A stretch of 64,000 nucleotides of DNA from Caenorhabditis remanei (GCF_010183535.1 NC_071333.1:21388587-21452586); one strand, 5' to 3'. Counted from the stretch's first letter, positions 1 through 9,448 are shown. Numbers and translations: made by a program. Notes: generated by a model not told the origin, from the letters alone.

Positions 1-289
1 GAACGAGTTATCAACATGTCAGCTATGGAAAAATCGGTACGTGATTTTTTTAAATTCAACAAAAAGTTTTTTTGTTCAGGTCCGGGACTACTTGAAAGGT
101 CATGTTGAAACGATTTCCGCACCAGATAGAACAATGAGACGATCCAAAATATTTGGAGATGTGACAACAACCCCTTCCTTCAAAAAATTGAGACCTGTAA
201 TGGACAAGGTTCGAGTTCTACCAGACGGAAAAACTCTACCATGTGGGTATTACCCAAATTGCGATCTTATCGATGATTTCCCTTATTAA
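1..289 (+). CDS. 3' end of a spliced Maverick gene of unknown function (partial)
   Basis: Two coding pieces, up to 36 and 80-289, join across a 43-nt intron with a GTACGT donor and a TTGTTCAG acceptor. The frame stays open and ends at a stop that overlaps the end of the convergent integrase gene (286). The visible C-terminus is basic and then ends in a short hydrophobic/aromatic tail containing CGYYPNCDL. I do not recognise a domain. Its position next to the integrase would suit the C-terminus of a Maverick polymerase or protease, but no catalytic motif lies in the visible part, so function is open. The gene is cut by the window start. Confidence 0.5.
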   Translation, partial: NELSTCQLWKNRYVIFLNSTKSFFVQVRDYLKGHVETISAPDRTMRRSKIFGDVTTTPSFKKLRPVMDKVRVLPDGKTLPCGYYPNCDLIDDFPY

Positions 290-1335
290 ATGTTCATAAT
301 TTCTGATTCATCAACCCAAGAGTCGAAAGTCGACGGTAATCCCTCCCATCGTACTAACATTTGTTGTATCCCCTTATTCTTACGCTTTTTCAAAATTTTT
401 TCAATTCTATATACTTGACCTTTATCATATACAACTCTAGTCATCTCGTAATGATAAAATTTTCCATCAATTTCTTCTCCATTTTCGTCAGCCAATAAGT
501 ATGTCACAGGGTTAGTAGGATAAATTTTTTTAATGACAAACACTTCCTGAGTCCATCTTTCTTCATACCCCTTGTCAAAAGTCCCTTGTTTAGCATAAAT
601 TCGAACATGGTCTCCGACGAGGAATTTTCTTTTCAAAGGGATTCTAGTGTCAACATTGCTAAAGTCACCATTTTTAACATTTACCGGTGCTTTTTTTATT
701 GACCTATTCACAGAATGATTGATCGCATTGACAATTTTATCGAGAACGTCAATGTATCGCCAATTATATTTAGATGTCATATACTTTGCAAGCCAAGTTT
801 TTAAAGTGCGATTTGCCCTTTCAGCCATGGCACACTTGATTTCACTTTTTGGAGTGCAGTGTCGTATAGAAAGACTTTCAAAATACTTTTTAACATGTAC
901 ATTGTAAAATTCCTTTCCGAAATCCGTGTATACATAAATTGGCGGTGCTTTGAATTTGGAAAATACTTTTTCCAAAGCTTCTGCTACTTGTACTCCTTGT
1001 TTCGACTTTAACGGTTCGACATAAAACATTCGAGAATAGACATCTACACATACTAATAAAAATGTTATACCGTCATTGTGTTTTTTATGACGTGGTACAT
1101 CTGCCAAATCGGCTTGAATCGAATTTTCAATACCTGATGATGTCGTCTTTAATCGGGGAAACTTTGAACGTACGGGTACATGTTTGATGTAAGATTCTAT
1201 ATTTTCCAAAACCTTTTCCACTTGTTTTCTCGATATTCCTTGCGGCTTCAAAAACTTGTGTACAGCATTTATTGATGAAAATGCGCTAGCATTATTAGGA
1301 TTCAAATAAGCATCTCGTATCAAGTGTTCGGACAT
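286..1335 (-). CDS. Maverick integrase with C-terminal chromodomain
   Basis: A 349-aa rve-superfamily DDE integrase that would insert the element's DNA. Seen in order: an N-terminal helical region; the catalytic core with the first Asp in DLADVPRHKK, a VDVYSRMFYVEPL strand block, the second Asp in YTDFGKEF and the Glu in AERANRTLK; a basic linker; and a chromodomain over about the last 50 residues (LVRWEGLP...DSWVDESEI). The catalytic triad is complete and there is no internal stop. The chromodomain is typical of Polinton and Ty3-type integrases and is thought to direct insertion to modified chromatin. It is the first of several minus-strand genes, 3 bp from the next one. Confidence 0.93.
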   Translation of the reverse strand: MSEHLIRDAYLNPNNASAFSSINAVHKFLKPQGISRKQVEKVLENIESYIKHVPVRSKFPRLKTTSSGIENSIQADLADVPRHKKHNDGITFLLVCVDVYSRMFYVEPLKSKQGVQVAEALEKVFSKFKAPPIYVYTDFGKEFYNVHVKKYFESLSIRHCTPKSEIKCAMAERANRTLKTWLAKYMTSKYNWRYIDVLDKIVNAINHSVNRSIKKAPVNVKNGDFSNVDTRIPLKRKFLVGDHVRIYAKQGTFDKGYEERWTQEVFVIKKIYPTNPVTYLLADENGEEIDGKFYHYEMTRVVYDKGQVYRIEKILKKRKNKGIQQMLVRWEGLPSTFDSWVDESEIMNI

Positions 1336-1338
1336 TTT

Positions 1339-1818
1339 CTACCACAAACGAATAACGAATCTATTTGTACCTTTTCCTTTTTGGAACTTTGGAATCGGTG
1401 GTAATCTTTGAGCTCTAAATCTCTGCGTTAATTGACCAGTAGTGTTTTTAGGACTAGTTTTCTTAAGAGGTGTAGTTTTCTTGGAAACCACTTTCTGTTT
1501 TAAATTTGCATTATTCACGACTGGTGACCCTGAATTATTAACAATAGCGCTCGACTTTGGAGATGTAGTGTTTTTCTTTTGTTTTGCCACTTGGCGGGTC
1601 ATGGGTTTGGTTTTTACAGGGGTGCCAAGAGGTGTATCGGTAGACGGCTGTTCAGGGGTATATATTGCAGGAGAAGATATAGGAGTGTAATCAGACTGTG
1701 TAACATCATCGTCGAGATCATCTTGTACTTTACTAGTTTGTACCGAAGGTGAATGTTGAAATACAGGCATTTCACCCTCTTTTGAAACACTTTTTGGAAT
1801 AGAGACATTTTTTGACAT
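1339..1818 (-). CDS. Basic Pro/Thr/Lys-rich Maverick protein, unknown
   Basis: A 159-aa intact frame ending 3 bp before the integrase start. The sequence is low-complexity: an acidic Ser/Asp stretch near the start (residues about 30-40), then long Thr/Pro/Lys runs and a basic C-terminus (KGKGTNRFVIRLW). No domain is recognisable. A disordered basic protein beside packaging genes would suit a DNA-condensing or core role, but that is inference only. The tight packing with neighbours on the same strand supports a real gene. Confidence 0.6.
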   Translation of the reverse strand: MSKNVSIPKSVSKEGEMPVFQHSPSVQTSKVQDDLDDDVTQSDYTPISSPAIYTPEQPSTDTPLGTPVKTKPMTRQVAKQKKNTTSPKSSAIVNNSGSPVVNNANLKQKVVSKKTTPLKKTSPKNTTGQLTQRFRAQRLPPIPKFQKGKGTNRFVIRLW

Positions 1819-1842
1819 TTGGTTCTCTCTCTGCTGTTTTGC

Positions 1843-2094
1843 CTAAACTTCGGGGTCTAGCGAATCTTTTTCTTTTTTATGGTTTACCAAATGATCGTTC
1901 AAAGAACGAAGTATTTCAGAGTCATTAATACGTAAATGAGGTAGTAATTTGATACGATGTAGTAAATCCTGATAAAATTGTTGTTTGGATACAGCATCTA
2001 TTGTTTCATCGTTTAAAATTTCATCCAATAGCCGCCGGGCAGGATCGAGAGGGTGGCGCCCATCAATTTCAATTAATCGGTATTTTTTAATCAT
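1843..2094 (-). CDS. Small helical Maverick protein (83 aa), unknown
   Basis: An 83-aa intact frame, rich in charged helical sequence (DPARRLLDEIL, QQFYQDLLHRIKLL). Its start overlaps the stop of the upstream gene (2091-2094), as in virus-style compact coding. No domain is recognised. Position between integrase and ATPase is usual for small Maverick structural or accessory genes. Confidence 0.6.
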   Translation of the reverse strand: MIKKYRLIEIDGRHPLDPARRLLDEILNDETIDAVSKQQFYQDLLHRIKLLPHLRINDSEILRSLNDHLVNHKKEKDSLDPEV

Positions 2095-2408
2095 TTTAAT
2101 CTAGTTGCAATCAGAGCTGGAATGATAATGGCCTTCAACTCGTTATAGGTGAGCTTAAATAGCAATTTCCGAGCAACTTCTGTATTGCGACATTTTGAAA
2201 TTTGAACCAAGAGTCCAACAATAGGTTTCAATATAAACGCTTCCTTGTTTTTTAGTGGTACATTTTTGGTTTTTATCAAGTTTGCTACAATTTCCACTAA
2301 GATTGCAACTTGTTTATCAGAAGCACTATGAATTGAACGTTTTGTTTTTAAAACTTTATTCAAAAAATCCAAGTGAACAACTAAACGTTCTGTCATATTA
2401 TAAAACAT
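2091..2408 (-). CDS. Small helical Maverick protein (105 aa), unknown
   Basis: A 105-aa intact frame, predicted mostly alpha-helical with regular hydrophobic spacing (LVEIVANLIKTK, IVGLLVQISKC). It overlaps the next gene by 4 bp and lies 9 bp downstream of the ATPase gene on the same strand, so the set is probably one expression unit. Not recognised; no motifs that fix a function. Confidence 0.6.
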   Translation of the reverse strand: MFYNMTERLVVHLDFLNKVLKTKRSIHSASDKQVAILVEIVANLIKTKNVPLKNKEAFILKPIVGLLVQISKCRNTEVARKLLFKLTYNELKAIIIPALIATRLK

Positions 2409-2417
2409 ACAAACACT

Positions 2418-3044
2418 TCATTTATATACTATTGGAAACTCGGCTAGAAAATTCTCCATTATTCGAAAGTTTGAATCTGCGTTCGGATCGTTGTTTATTA
2501 ACATGGCGTTGTAAGGTTTACTCATGACCGTTTGATATGCTTGCAAAGCACCCCTCCATTTTTCACCAAATTGTTGCATTAGTAAGTGCTTGATTTGCGA
2601 GGCATCTGACAGATTGCGCATCAAAATTAGATAGGTAGAGTTGTTTCGTGTAGTTGGAGGTAGTGCAAAAGCAGATTGTACTAGATTGAAGATTGCACAA
2701 TTAAAATGATGAGCATAGACACAAAAAAGGTCATTCAAAAGATGTAGTGATTTTTTATCTCGGGCAAAAATATTCATCAAATCATCCAACACAATAATAT
2801 TGTTTCTGTAACGGTGCTGTTTTAAAAACTCCACATCTGGAATTCCTTCAATACATGTTATTTTTGGTAGATGCTTTGGAATTCCATCGTTATCAACACC
2901 ATAAAACCAGAAAATGTTATCAATAGGAGTATCAAAGCTAGTGTCCAAATTTTCAAGAATGTTTCGAACTAGGGTGGTTTTTCCGGATTGAGTAGCCCCT
3001 ATAATCGTTGTCTGAGAAGGGAAGCGGAATAGGAAAAGAGTCAT
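2418..3044 (-). CDS. FtsK/HerA-type genome-packaging ATPase of the Maverick
   Basis: A 208-aa P-loop ATPase expected to pump element DNA into capsids. Walker A is GATQSGKT at residues 16-23 and Walker B is NNIIVLDDLM near residue 85; a downstream Gln/Asn-rich segment (NLVQSAFALPPTTRNNSTYLIL) fits the sensor region of this family. Length matches Polinton ATPases. No stop or frameshift. It sits between the glycoprotein gene and the small helical genes, all on the minus strand. Confidence 0.92.
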   Translation of the reverse strand: MTLFLFRFPSQTTIIGATQSGKTTLVRNILENLDTSFDTPIDNIFWFYGVDNDGIPKHLPKITCIEGIPDVEFLKQHRYRNNIIVLDDLMNIFARDKKSLHLLNDLFCVYAHHFNCAIFNLVQSAFALPPTTRNNSTYLILMRNLSDASQIKHLLMQQFGEKWRGALQAYQTVMSKPYNAMLINNDPNADSNFRIMENFLAEFPIVYK

Positions 3045-3403
3045 ACGCTCAAAGTATAATATGCATCTATTTATAGGGGCGTTTGCCGACTAGACTTTGC
3101 CGTCGGTAAGAATTTCCGAAACTTTGTCAAAAAATCATCCGGAAGTTTTTGTTTTCTTTTAACACAGAAAACTATTAAAAATATAACGAATACCACAGGT
3201 ATGTACTTTATACGGCACTGTTCTAGAACGCCGGAACGAAAAAAAAAATCCCGGAACGAAAATAAAAAATCCCGGAACGAAAAAAAATCCCGAAACCAAA
3301 AAAAAATCCCGGAACCAAAAAAAAATCCCGGGACCAAAAAAAAAATCCCGGTACCAAAAAAAAATCCCGGTACCAAAAAAAATCCCGGTACCAAAATTTT
3401 CAT

Positions 3404-4727
3404 TCTTAATTTAATTTATTGTGACTAAAAGGAAACCAAAAAGATACAAAAGACTAGAAACGATCCCTCACGAGACAGTTTCGAGTAGAAAATAGGGATG
3501 ACATGATACATAGGAAACGGGGAATGAGAATAAATATAAAAAGGAGGGTAGGCAGACAAGTTGGCAAGGGGGAAGAGATAACCGTAGAAGGCAAATTAAA
3601 GGAGAGAATAATGATATGTATTTAACAAAATGACCAGATGAGATAATAAATTAAAACCGGGTAATGGCAGAGTCAAGAAGATGTTCAAATTGGGAGGGGG
3701 AGAGGAAACTACTAACATTGGCAACAATGGCATTCCAGATGGGAAGGATAAAAGAGAAAAAATTGTCGGAGAGGGGGGAGAGATAAATGAGAGTCATGGG
3801 TCTTCGTGGAGAACTTGACAGTCTGATAAAGGAATTGAGATTGGGAAAATGAGATGCGCCAGCTATAAATTTATACAGGAGGAGTAATTGGGATTTGAGT
3901 CTACGGTGTCTTATAGAGTAGATAGAGAGAAGTTCTAGACGATGCGAATAAGATGAGAAAGCGATATTGCATCGTTGGAGAGTTTTCCTAGAGTAAATTC
4001 GAAGAGTGGATTCAAGAAGTCTGGAGAGGGATGAGGAGGGGGCAAGACAGAAAATGACAGAAGCGTATTCAAGAATAGGAAGAACATATGTTTTGAATAG
4101 AAAAGAGTAAAATGCCGGATTATTAGACTTGAAAGATTTGAGGATTTGGGAAGAGCGAAGACGAGCTAGAGATACTGACTTTTTAATGTGGGCAGAAAAC
4201 TTGAGGTCAGGTTCAAAGAGAATTCCGAGATCACGAACAGAGTGGGAATCTAGAATGGGAGAGCCAACGATGTGAAACCGGTGAGAGGGGTTGAGGGAAC
4301 CCAAGCGGAGTAAACCCGTTTTGGAATGAGCCAAAGGAAGATCATTGGAAACTGCCCAGTCGGAGACCAAGTCAATACCTGCTTGGAGGCTGGAGGGAAG
4401 GTGGGAGTAAATTTTTATATCATCAGCATAAGCAGCGAAGTGGAGATAAGGGATAGATTGAAGGCTGATTAATAAATCGTTAATATACAAGAGGAATAAT
4501 AGAGGTCCCGAGACGGATCCCTGAGGGACACCAGAGTGGATCAGAGCAGAGGAAGGATCGGTGGTACTGTTAACTTTGACGGAAAAGGAACGGGAGGTGA
4601 GAAAATCAGAAAACCAAGAGATAAAGAGAGGTGGAATGTCAAATAAGGCAAGCTTGTTTAGAAGTAAATTGAGAGGAACCTGGTCGAACGCCTTCTTGAA
4701 ATCAAAGAAGACAACATCCAGGGAACC
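3404..4727 (-). mobile_element. 5'-truncated non-LTR (CR1/Jockey-like) retrotransposon inside the transposon's left terminal repeat
   Basis: The segment interrupts the left terminal repeat of the 3214-6415 element: the sequence before 3404 and after 4727 resumes what is continuous at the intact right end (6230-6260), with a short TTCT overlap as the likely target duplication. It carries the 3' half of a reverse transcriptase gene and an A/T-rich 3' tail at the low-coordinate side. 5' truncation is usual for LINE insertions. Confidence 0.8.
3651..4725 (-). pseudogene. Reverse transcriptase C-terminal part (LINE fragment)
   Basis: Open for about 358 codons without a stop but lacking its 5' end. 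Motifs in order: FFDFKKAFDQVP (palm block A), HSGVPQGSVSGPLLF (block B), AAYADDIKIYS (catalytic YADD, block C), then the thumb and the long C-terminal region with LEYASVIF and RRLKSQLLLLYKF. The catalytic residues remain, but the endonuclease and the first part of the polymerase are absent, so it cannot be autonomous. Homologous to the relics at 22130-22735 and, more distantly, 45644-46474. Confidence 0.85.
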
Positions 4728-5431
4728 GTTTCTATTATTTGAATTTTTTTACCTTTTTCTTTCAATATGTGTCTTATAATTTAGCTAGTCATACATTTTT
4801 TCTTCACTTTGCCTTTTAATTATTATAACATGATTTTTGCGGATATACAGTTTTTATTCGATTTAAATGTGTAAAAGGTAACTAGAGATACAAGAAACAT
4901 TTTTTAAACATTTTTGTGTTCTTTTTCTTCTTCTTCTTCTTTTGGCTGGAGGGTTACCTCTTCTTTTTCTTCTTCTTCTTCTTCTTTTTTGTCTTCTTCT
5001 TCGTCTTCTTCTTGTTCTGGCTGGAGGGCATCTGGATGGGGAACAGGAGGGTACATCTCAATGACATCAACTTTGATGTCACCCTTCACACGGATATGGG
5101 TGACTTTGTTGAAGGCCATCCGGAACTCGTAGAGTTACAGATTCGGTACACCAGAACATCGCCTTGGAGGTCACATGTATAATTACATGTGGAGGCGATT
5201 TTACGATATAGAGAAACTGCTCAATCGCTTGCTAGTTGAAATGGGCAGTTACCGGCGAGTAGATTCCTTTGAAGACATTCATTTTTCTGACTCTTCTCCT
5301 TCTTCTGAAAGCTCTCCTGAACTTTCACCTTCCCATCATCTTCTCCTCCAGATTCTCCTCCTTCGGGAGCATCGTCCGCAGAAGATGACGACGGAATTTA
5401 TGTCAGAGATGAAGACAGGAACAAGAAAGTA

Positions 5432-6137
5432 GTGTGTCAAGAGAAAAACAGTGAAGATGAAACCGATCAGGAAGATGAGTCCGAAGCTGAACAGGAAGAT
5501 GAGTCCAAAGCTGAACAGGAAGATGAACCCAATAATGGTCAGGAAGATGAATCCAATACTGATCAGGAAGACAAATCTGATACGGAATCGGAACCGGAAT
5601 CTCAAGATGGCTCGGAACCAGATCACCGATATTGGTAATGATTCCTATCAATTTTACCTGCATAAAATTCATTTTCAGGTACTTCTTGTGCATGCGCTTG
5701 TGAGCCTCGGCCAAGCAGGAATCGACACAGAGAACATCATCAGGAACAACACGTGCCTGATTCGTCTCAAATTGGACCAACAGTTGAAGATCAAACAACT
5801 GAACCACCCGTGGTTGCTGCACAACATGCTACACGGGGTCTGAGACGGAAACTCACAACGGGGGCGCCCATTGCTGTGCCAACTACAAAGGCACCTCCTA
5901 AACTGAAACCGACAAGGAAGCCCAAGCCGACCAATTCGAAACCTCCGAAGCCCACAAAATCTCCGAAGGCCACTAAACCTCCGAAGACTACGAAGGCTCC
6001 GAAGGCCACTAAAGCTCCGAAGTCCCCAAAGTCCCCGAAGTCCCCAAAAACAAAAAAAAAACCAACAAGAAAGGTTAATGATTGTTTTCCCAAAGTTTCT
6101 TTTTTTTACACATCTAATTCGAATAAAAATTATATAT
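5432..6137 (+). CDS. Low-complexity cargo reading frames of the DNA transposon (acidic, then Lys/Pro/Thr-rich)
   Basis: Within the transposon the plus strand reads first as repeats of an acidic E-Q-E-D-E-S unit (5440-5630), then, after a possible intron (donor GTAATG at 5636, acceptor TTTTCAG at 5679), as a Lys/Pro/Thr-rich tract of TKAPK/SPKSPK units (5870-6065). The frames do not join cleanly in the acidic frame, though another frame does splice in phase. No transposase domain, catalytic motif or signal peptide is seen. An acidic frame on the minus strand (4904-5119) is equally low in complexity. Whether any of this is translated is uncertain. Confidence 0.3.
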
Positions 6138-7024
6138 CCGCAAAAATCATGTTATAATAAAAAAGGCAGAGGGAAGAAAAAAATGTATGACTAGCTAAAT
6201 TATAAGACACATATTGAAAGAAAAAGGAAAAAATTCAAATAATAGAATAAAAATTTTGGTTCCGGTATTTTTTTTTGGTTCCGGTATTTTTTTTTGGTAC
6301 CGGTATTTTTTTTGGTTCCGGGATTTTTTTTTGGTTCCGGGATTTTTTTTTCGTTCCGGGATTTTTTTTTCGTTCCGGGATTTTTTTTTTCGTTCCGGCG
6401 TTCTAGAACAGTTCCCTTTATACGACAGTCTGGCATGTTTAACTCGAAATCTGGAGCCACAAAAATTGGTAATCTTGTATAGAGACAAGTGTCAACAATA
6501 GCTAGCGTAGTGTCATTATGACTAATAACACCATTTTTATCGAGTACAGTCAACAATCCTCCTACTACATTGAAATCTAACAAATTTTCAAATTTCCATA
6601 CACGTCTATCAGAGGAGTTTTCATATTGAAAAATGTATGGATCTTTCCAAAGATAAAGTTGATTTTCAACGTGATCAAAAGTAAATAAATTTGATCTATA
6701 CTCCATCAACCGTGTTTCGTTTTTAGAAATTTTCAATAGGCGATCATTGCAATGCATTAACAAATCTCGCTCATGAATTACATCAAAGGAACATGTTTTA
6801 TTAATTTTAAACAAGTTTGACTTGTTATCAATAATTTTGACATCATACTGATGAAAATATGAAAGTATAGGTTTACCGGAAATAGTATAGCCTGCAAAGT
6901 TTCCATGAAAGTTTGTTTCTTCCGGAATGTTGAATACATCGAATGGTACACTAGGTTCAGTTTTAGTCAAGACTGTGACACTAGTAGCTAACGGTAAAAT
7001 GGAAAGAAACCACATAATTGTCAA

Positions 7025-7079
7025 ACGAGTATTTTAAACTCCTTTTATAGAAGGGTCCGAGTTACGAGTCAAACCCCAA
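7025..7079. promoter_or_regulatory. Divergent promoter between Maverick glycoprotein and capsid genes
   Basis: A 55-bp gap separates the start codons of two divergent genes (glycoprotein on minus at 7024, capsid-type on plus at 7080). Any promoter elements for both must lie here or overlap the coding starts. No specific motif is assigned beyond an A/T-rich stretch. Confidence 0.4.
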
Positions 7080-8274
7080 ATGGATGATTTTTATCTAACT
7101 TTACCTTCGACAACACCAAACTTGACTATTAAAAACACTAGTTCTGTTTATGCCACCAGACTACCACAGGTATTGAATATGGAAAAAGACAAATGGGTAG
7201 TTGCGGCTACTGATATAATTTACCCTTATTCGTACAAGAATGTGAATAAAATCTTGAAATTTTTCATTCATTTTAAAGATGGTCGACAACATCTATGTTA
7301 CAACTTCCCTGCTAATCAATATAATACCAATCAACAAGTTTTGTCAGTATTGAATGCAAGATCACGTAAAAAAAGAGATGTCCAGAAAGCTGTGGATGGA
7401 AGTCTTGCGAAACAAATGGCTGAACAGTTATCTCGTAGGGAAGAAACAGAAACATTGGCTTTTATTCTCACACTTGCCCTAGAATTTTATAAAATTGAAC
7501 ATTCAATTTTATAAAATTGAACATTTAAACAATTGCAATATGAAATTAACGGCGTACCCAAATTCTGACTCTTTTCTAATTGATAACTATGAAAACTCTG
7601 GTGTTAAATATGAATTACACATTGAAGATGTTCACTGTCGTGTAAACGAGTTGGAACTCGCAGATGGACTTGCCAATGAAATTGAAGCTGCTTTGATTGA
7701 ACACAAATTATTCCAATACCCCCTTATTAGTTCGCAAGTTCGATCGTTTTACATTAGTGAAGGTCGTAACGATGCTCCGGCAAACACCTTATTCACTAGT
7801 AAAATGCCTCGTCGTATATTCATGGGACTCGTGAGTGCGGCAGCTTATAGCGGAGACTATAACTTATCACCCTTCAACTTTAAACCGTTTGGAATTCGAG
7901 ATGTTCACATAGATTTTTGTGGTGTCACACTGCCTGGAAGACCAATGAATTTGGACTTTAGCAAGGGAAAATGTGTAGAACCCTACCTTATGCTACAAGA
8001 AGCATTTGGTCACAATCGCAATAACACTACTTGTAACTCTATAAGTTTTGACCAATTCAAAGGGAAGGGGTTCACCATTTTTGGGTTTGAATTGAGCCCC
8101 GTTGCTAAAGATACATCGCTTTTCGAGCTTGTAAGACCTACAAATGTGTCTATTCGTTTGAATTTTAACGAACTTACACCTACCGGAGGTCTTTATTGTA
8201 TTGTATATGCAGAATTTGATCAACTTGTAGGTGTTGATCACCAGCGAAATCCGGTTATTGATACAACTGTATAA
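7080..8274 (+). pseudogene. Maverick capsid-type protein (F54H12.2-like), frameshifted by a 22-bp tandem duplication
   Basis: The first part (7080-7514) starts with the family's usual opening (FYLTLPSTTPNL...KDKWVVAATDIIYPYSY) and the second part (about 7520-8274) has the C-terminal half, with RRIFMGLVSAAAYSGDYNLSPFNFKPF and a GLYCIVYAEFD strand near the end. This matches my memory of the widespread F54H12.2-like Polinton structural proteins, thought to be jelly-roll capsid components. At 7483-7526 a 22-bp unit (AATTTTATAAAATTGAACATT plus one base) is present twice in tandem; 22 is not a multiple of three, so it shifts the frame. Otherwise both parts are free of stops, which suggests a recent break. 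Confidence 0.78.
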
Positions 8275-8324
8275 TTTTTTTTAAATAAATAATTTATTCA
8301 AAAAAACGTTTTTTTACACACAAC

Positions 8325-8891
8325 TTATGAATTTAGTACAATTTGAATAAAACGACGTGCCAATTTTTCGACTTTTCCGTCATTATCCGGTCTATATCCA
8401 ACAGTTTGACCAACTCTTGTTATTCGATTTGCGATAAAAAGTAGAGCGTGCATTCTTTCGGCCCTTTCGATTCTCAAACGTTCCTGTGTGTCTTCTTCTG
8501 TTTCTTCTTCTATATTATGGACCAAATCAATTGGATACAAACTCCCTGGTTTATTTTTAATGTACACATATGGTCCATTTGGGTTTTTCACATGTATAGC
8601 CCACTCACGATGTAGGTATTCTGGAATATTTTGCCAAAGCCCATCTTGCAACCAATGTTCATCACGTGGTCTAAAAGATACACAACTTTAAGAAATGAAT
8701 ATACCCGGGATTAAAAAAAAATTTACTTACTCTAAAACAATTTGCGGGACACCATACACTGTGCAGCGTCGATGACGTAAACGTAAATTCATAGGTCCGA
8801 TTGCTTCTAGTTGTGCATTTAACACACGTGAAGAAAGTTGACGCCAGTTTGGGAAAGCAATATCTAAAAACTGGTCAAAAGAAGACAACAT
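8325..8891 (-). CDS. Two-exon Maverick protein of unknown function (168 aa)
   Basis: Exon 1 (8891-8731) and exon 2 (8670-8325) join in phase across a 60-nt intron (GTAAGT donor, TTTTAG acceptor), giving 507 nt and 168 codons plus stop. The N-terminus contains FDQFLDIAFPNWRQL; the middle has aromatic/charged sequence (HWLQDGLWQNIPEYLHREW); the end is helical and charged with an acidic EEETEEDTQER patch. No domain recognised. It is tail-to-tail with the capsid gene, separated by 50 bp of A/T-rich sequence that must hold both polyadenylation sites. Confidence 0.65.
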
Positions 8892-8959
8892 TTTGCACAA
8901 GTTTTGAAATTTCGACTCTTTATATACAAGTCAAAGGACCGCCCACTATATTAAATATT

Positions 8960-9448
8960 CTATACACAAGAAGTAATTCGGACGGCACAAACTTCAATGG
9001 GGTGGTACCGTCCTAAAACATCAGAAATTATAGGAGAATAAGGGTAATTTATAGTGTATGCATAATCTTCCTTGTATATTTCTTCGACTGTTTTTGTAGT
9101 TGTAGGCATTCTCGTTGAAGTTGTATAGTATTCTCTGTAAATGGATTTTTCTTTTGTTGGTTAAATAAGAATGTAACTCACGGTACGATAATAGGCAAAT
9201 GTATTGTTGTGTAAGTAATGGTGTTCCATATATGTAATACTTGAGGTTGATTTAAAAATTTTGTATATTTTTCAGTGACGTATGGTGATAAATTTTCAAC
9301 AAAATCTCCTCTATATCGCATGTAGTCTTTAAGATAAAAGTCCATTTCCTGAAATTTTAAATTGTTTGTAATTTTGGTACAAAAAGCTTACTGGTCTGCA
9401 GGGAGGTGTTAGCCAATACGGTGGACGAGGTGTACGAAAACGGGTCAT
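8960..9448 (-). CDS. Three-exon Maverick protein of unknown function (132 aa)
   Basis: Exons 9448-9392, 9348-9182 and 9134-8960 join in phase (57+167+175 = 399 nt). Introns are 43 and 47 nt with GTAAGC/GTGAGT donors and TTTCAG/TTACAG acceptors. The product opens with an Arg/Pro-rich stretch (MTRFRTPRPPYWLTPPCRP), then tyrosine-rich helical sequence (MDFYLKDYMRYRGDF). No known domain is visible. Exact frame conservation through three exons argues that this is a real gene. It lies 28 bp from the end of the innexin-like fragment and 69 bp from the start of its downstream neighbour. Confidence 0.6.

Larger units (their letters stand above)
3214..6415. mobile_element. DNA transposon with repeat-built terminal inverted repeats and 8-bp target duplication
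   Basis: Ends are inverted copies of GG(A/C)ACTGTTCTAGAACG followed by many variants of a (TCCCGGAACGAAAAAA) minisatellite (3235-3395 and 6255-6400). Both ends are flanked by CTTTATAC (3206-3213 and 6416-6423). A further ~140-bp inverted repeat (4731-4880 versus 6108-6248) continues the terminal repeats inward; on the left it has been separated from the minisatellite by a LINE insertion. GG-starting ends with an 8-bp duplication suit Merlin-like or other 8-bp-TSD superfamilies. No transposase is recognisable, so it is probably non-autonomous. Confidence 0.85.
3071..7024 (-). pseudogene. Maverick type I membrane glycoprotein gene, split by a DNA transposon
   Basis: The 5' part (7024 down to about 6416) encodes a signal peptide (MTIMWFLSILPLATSVTVL), then about 180 residues of beta-rich ectodomain with N-glycosylation sequons (NKT, NET, NSS, NDT) and a few cysteines. 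The 3' part (3213 down to 3071) supplies a hydrophobic membrane span followed by a basic tail. Between them lies the element at 3214-6415, flanked by the duplicated 8-mer GTATAAAG. The original product would be a short (about 240-250 aa) secreted type I membrane protein. Envelope-like or fusogen proteins are known from nematode Mavericks, but this one is short and I see no motif linking it to a named fusogen family. It starts 55 bp from the divergent capsid gene. Confidence 0.75.

Noticed and set aside
3201..3428. Open frames on both strands rich in RNEKKSRN or FFFGSGIFF repeats
   Set aside because: They are translations of the minisatellite in the transposon's terminal repeats; the same happens at 6195-6488.
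4904..6160. Transposase in the 3214-6415 element
   Set aside because: All frames are low-complexity; no DDE, helix-turn-helix or zinc-finger motif is visible.
6424..7024. Assignment of the Maverick glycoprotein to a named fusogen family
   Set aside because: Length and visible motifs do not support a specific family; left as envelope-like.
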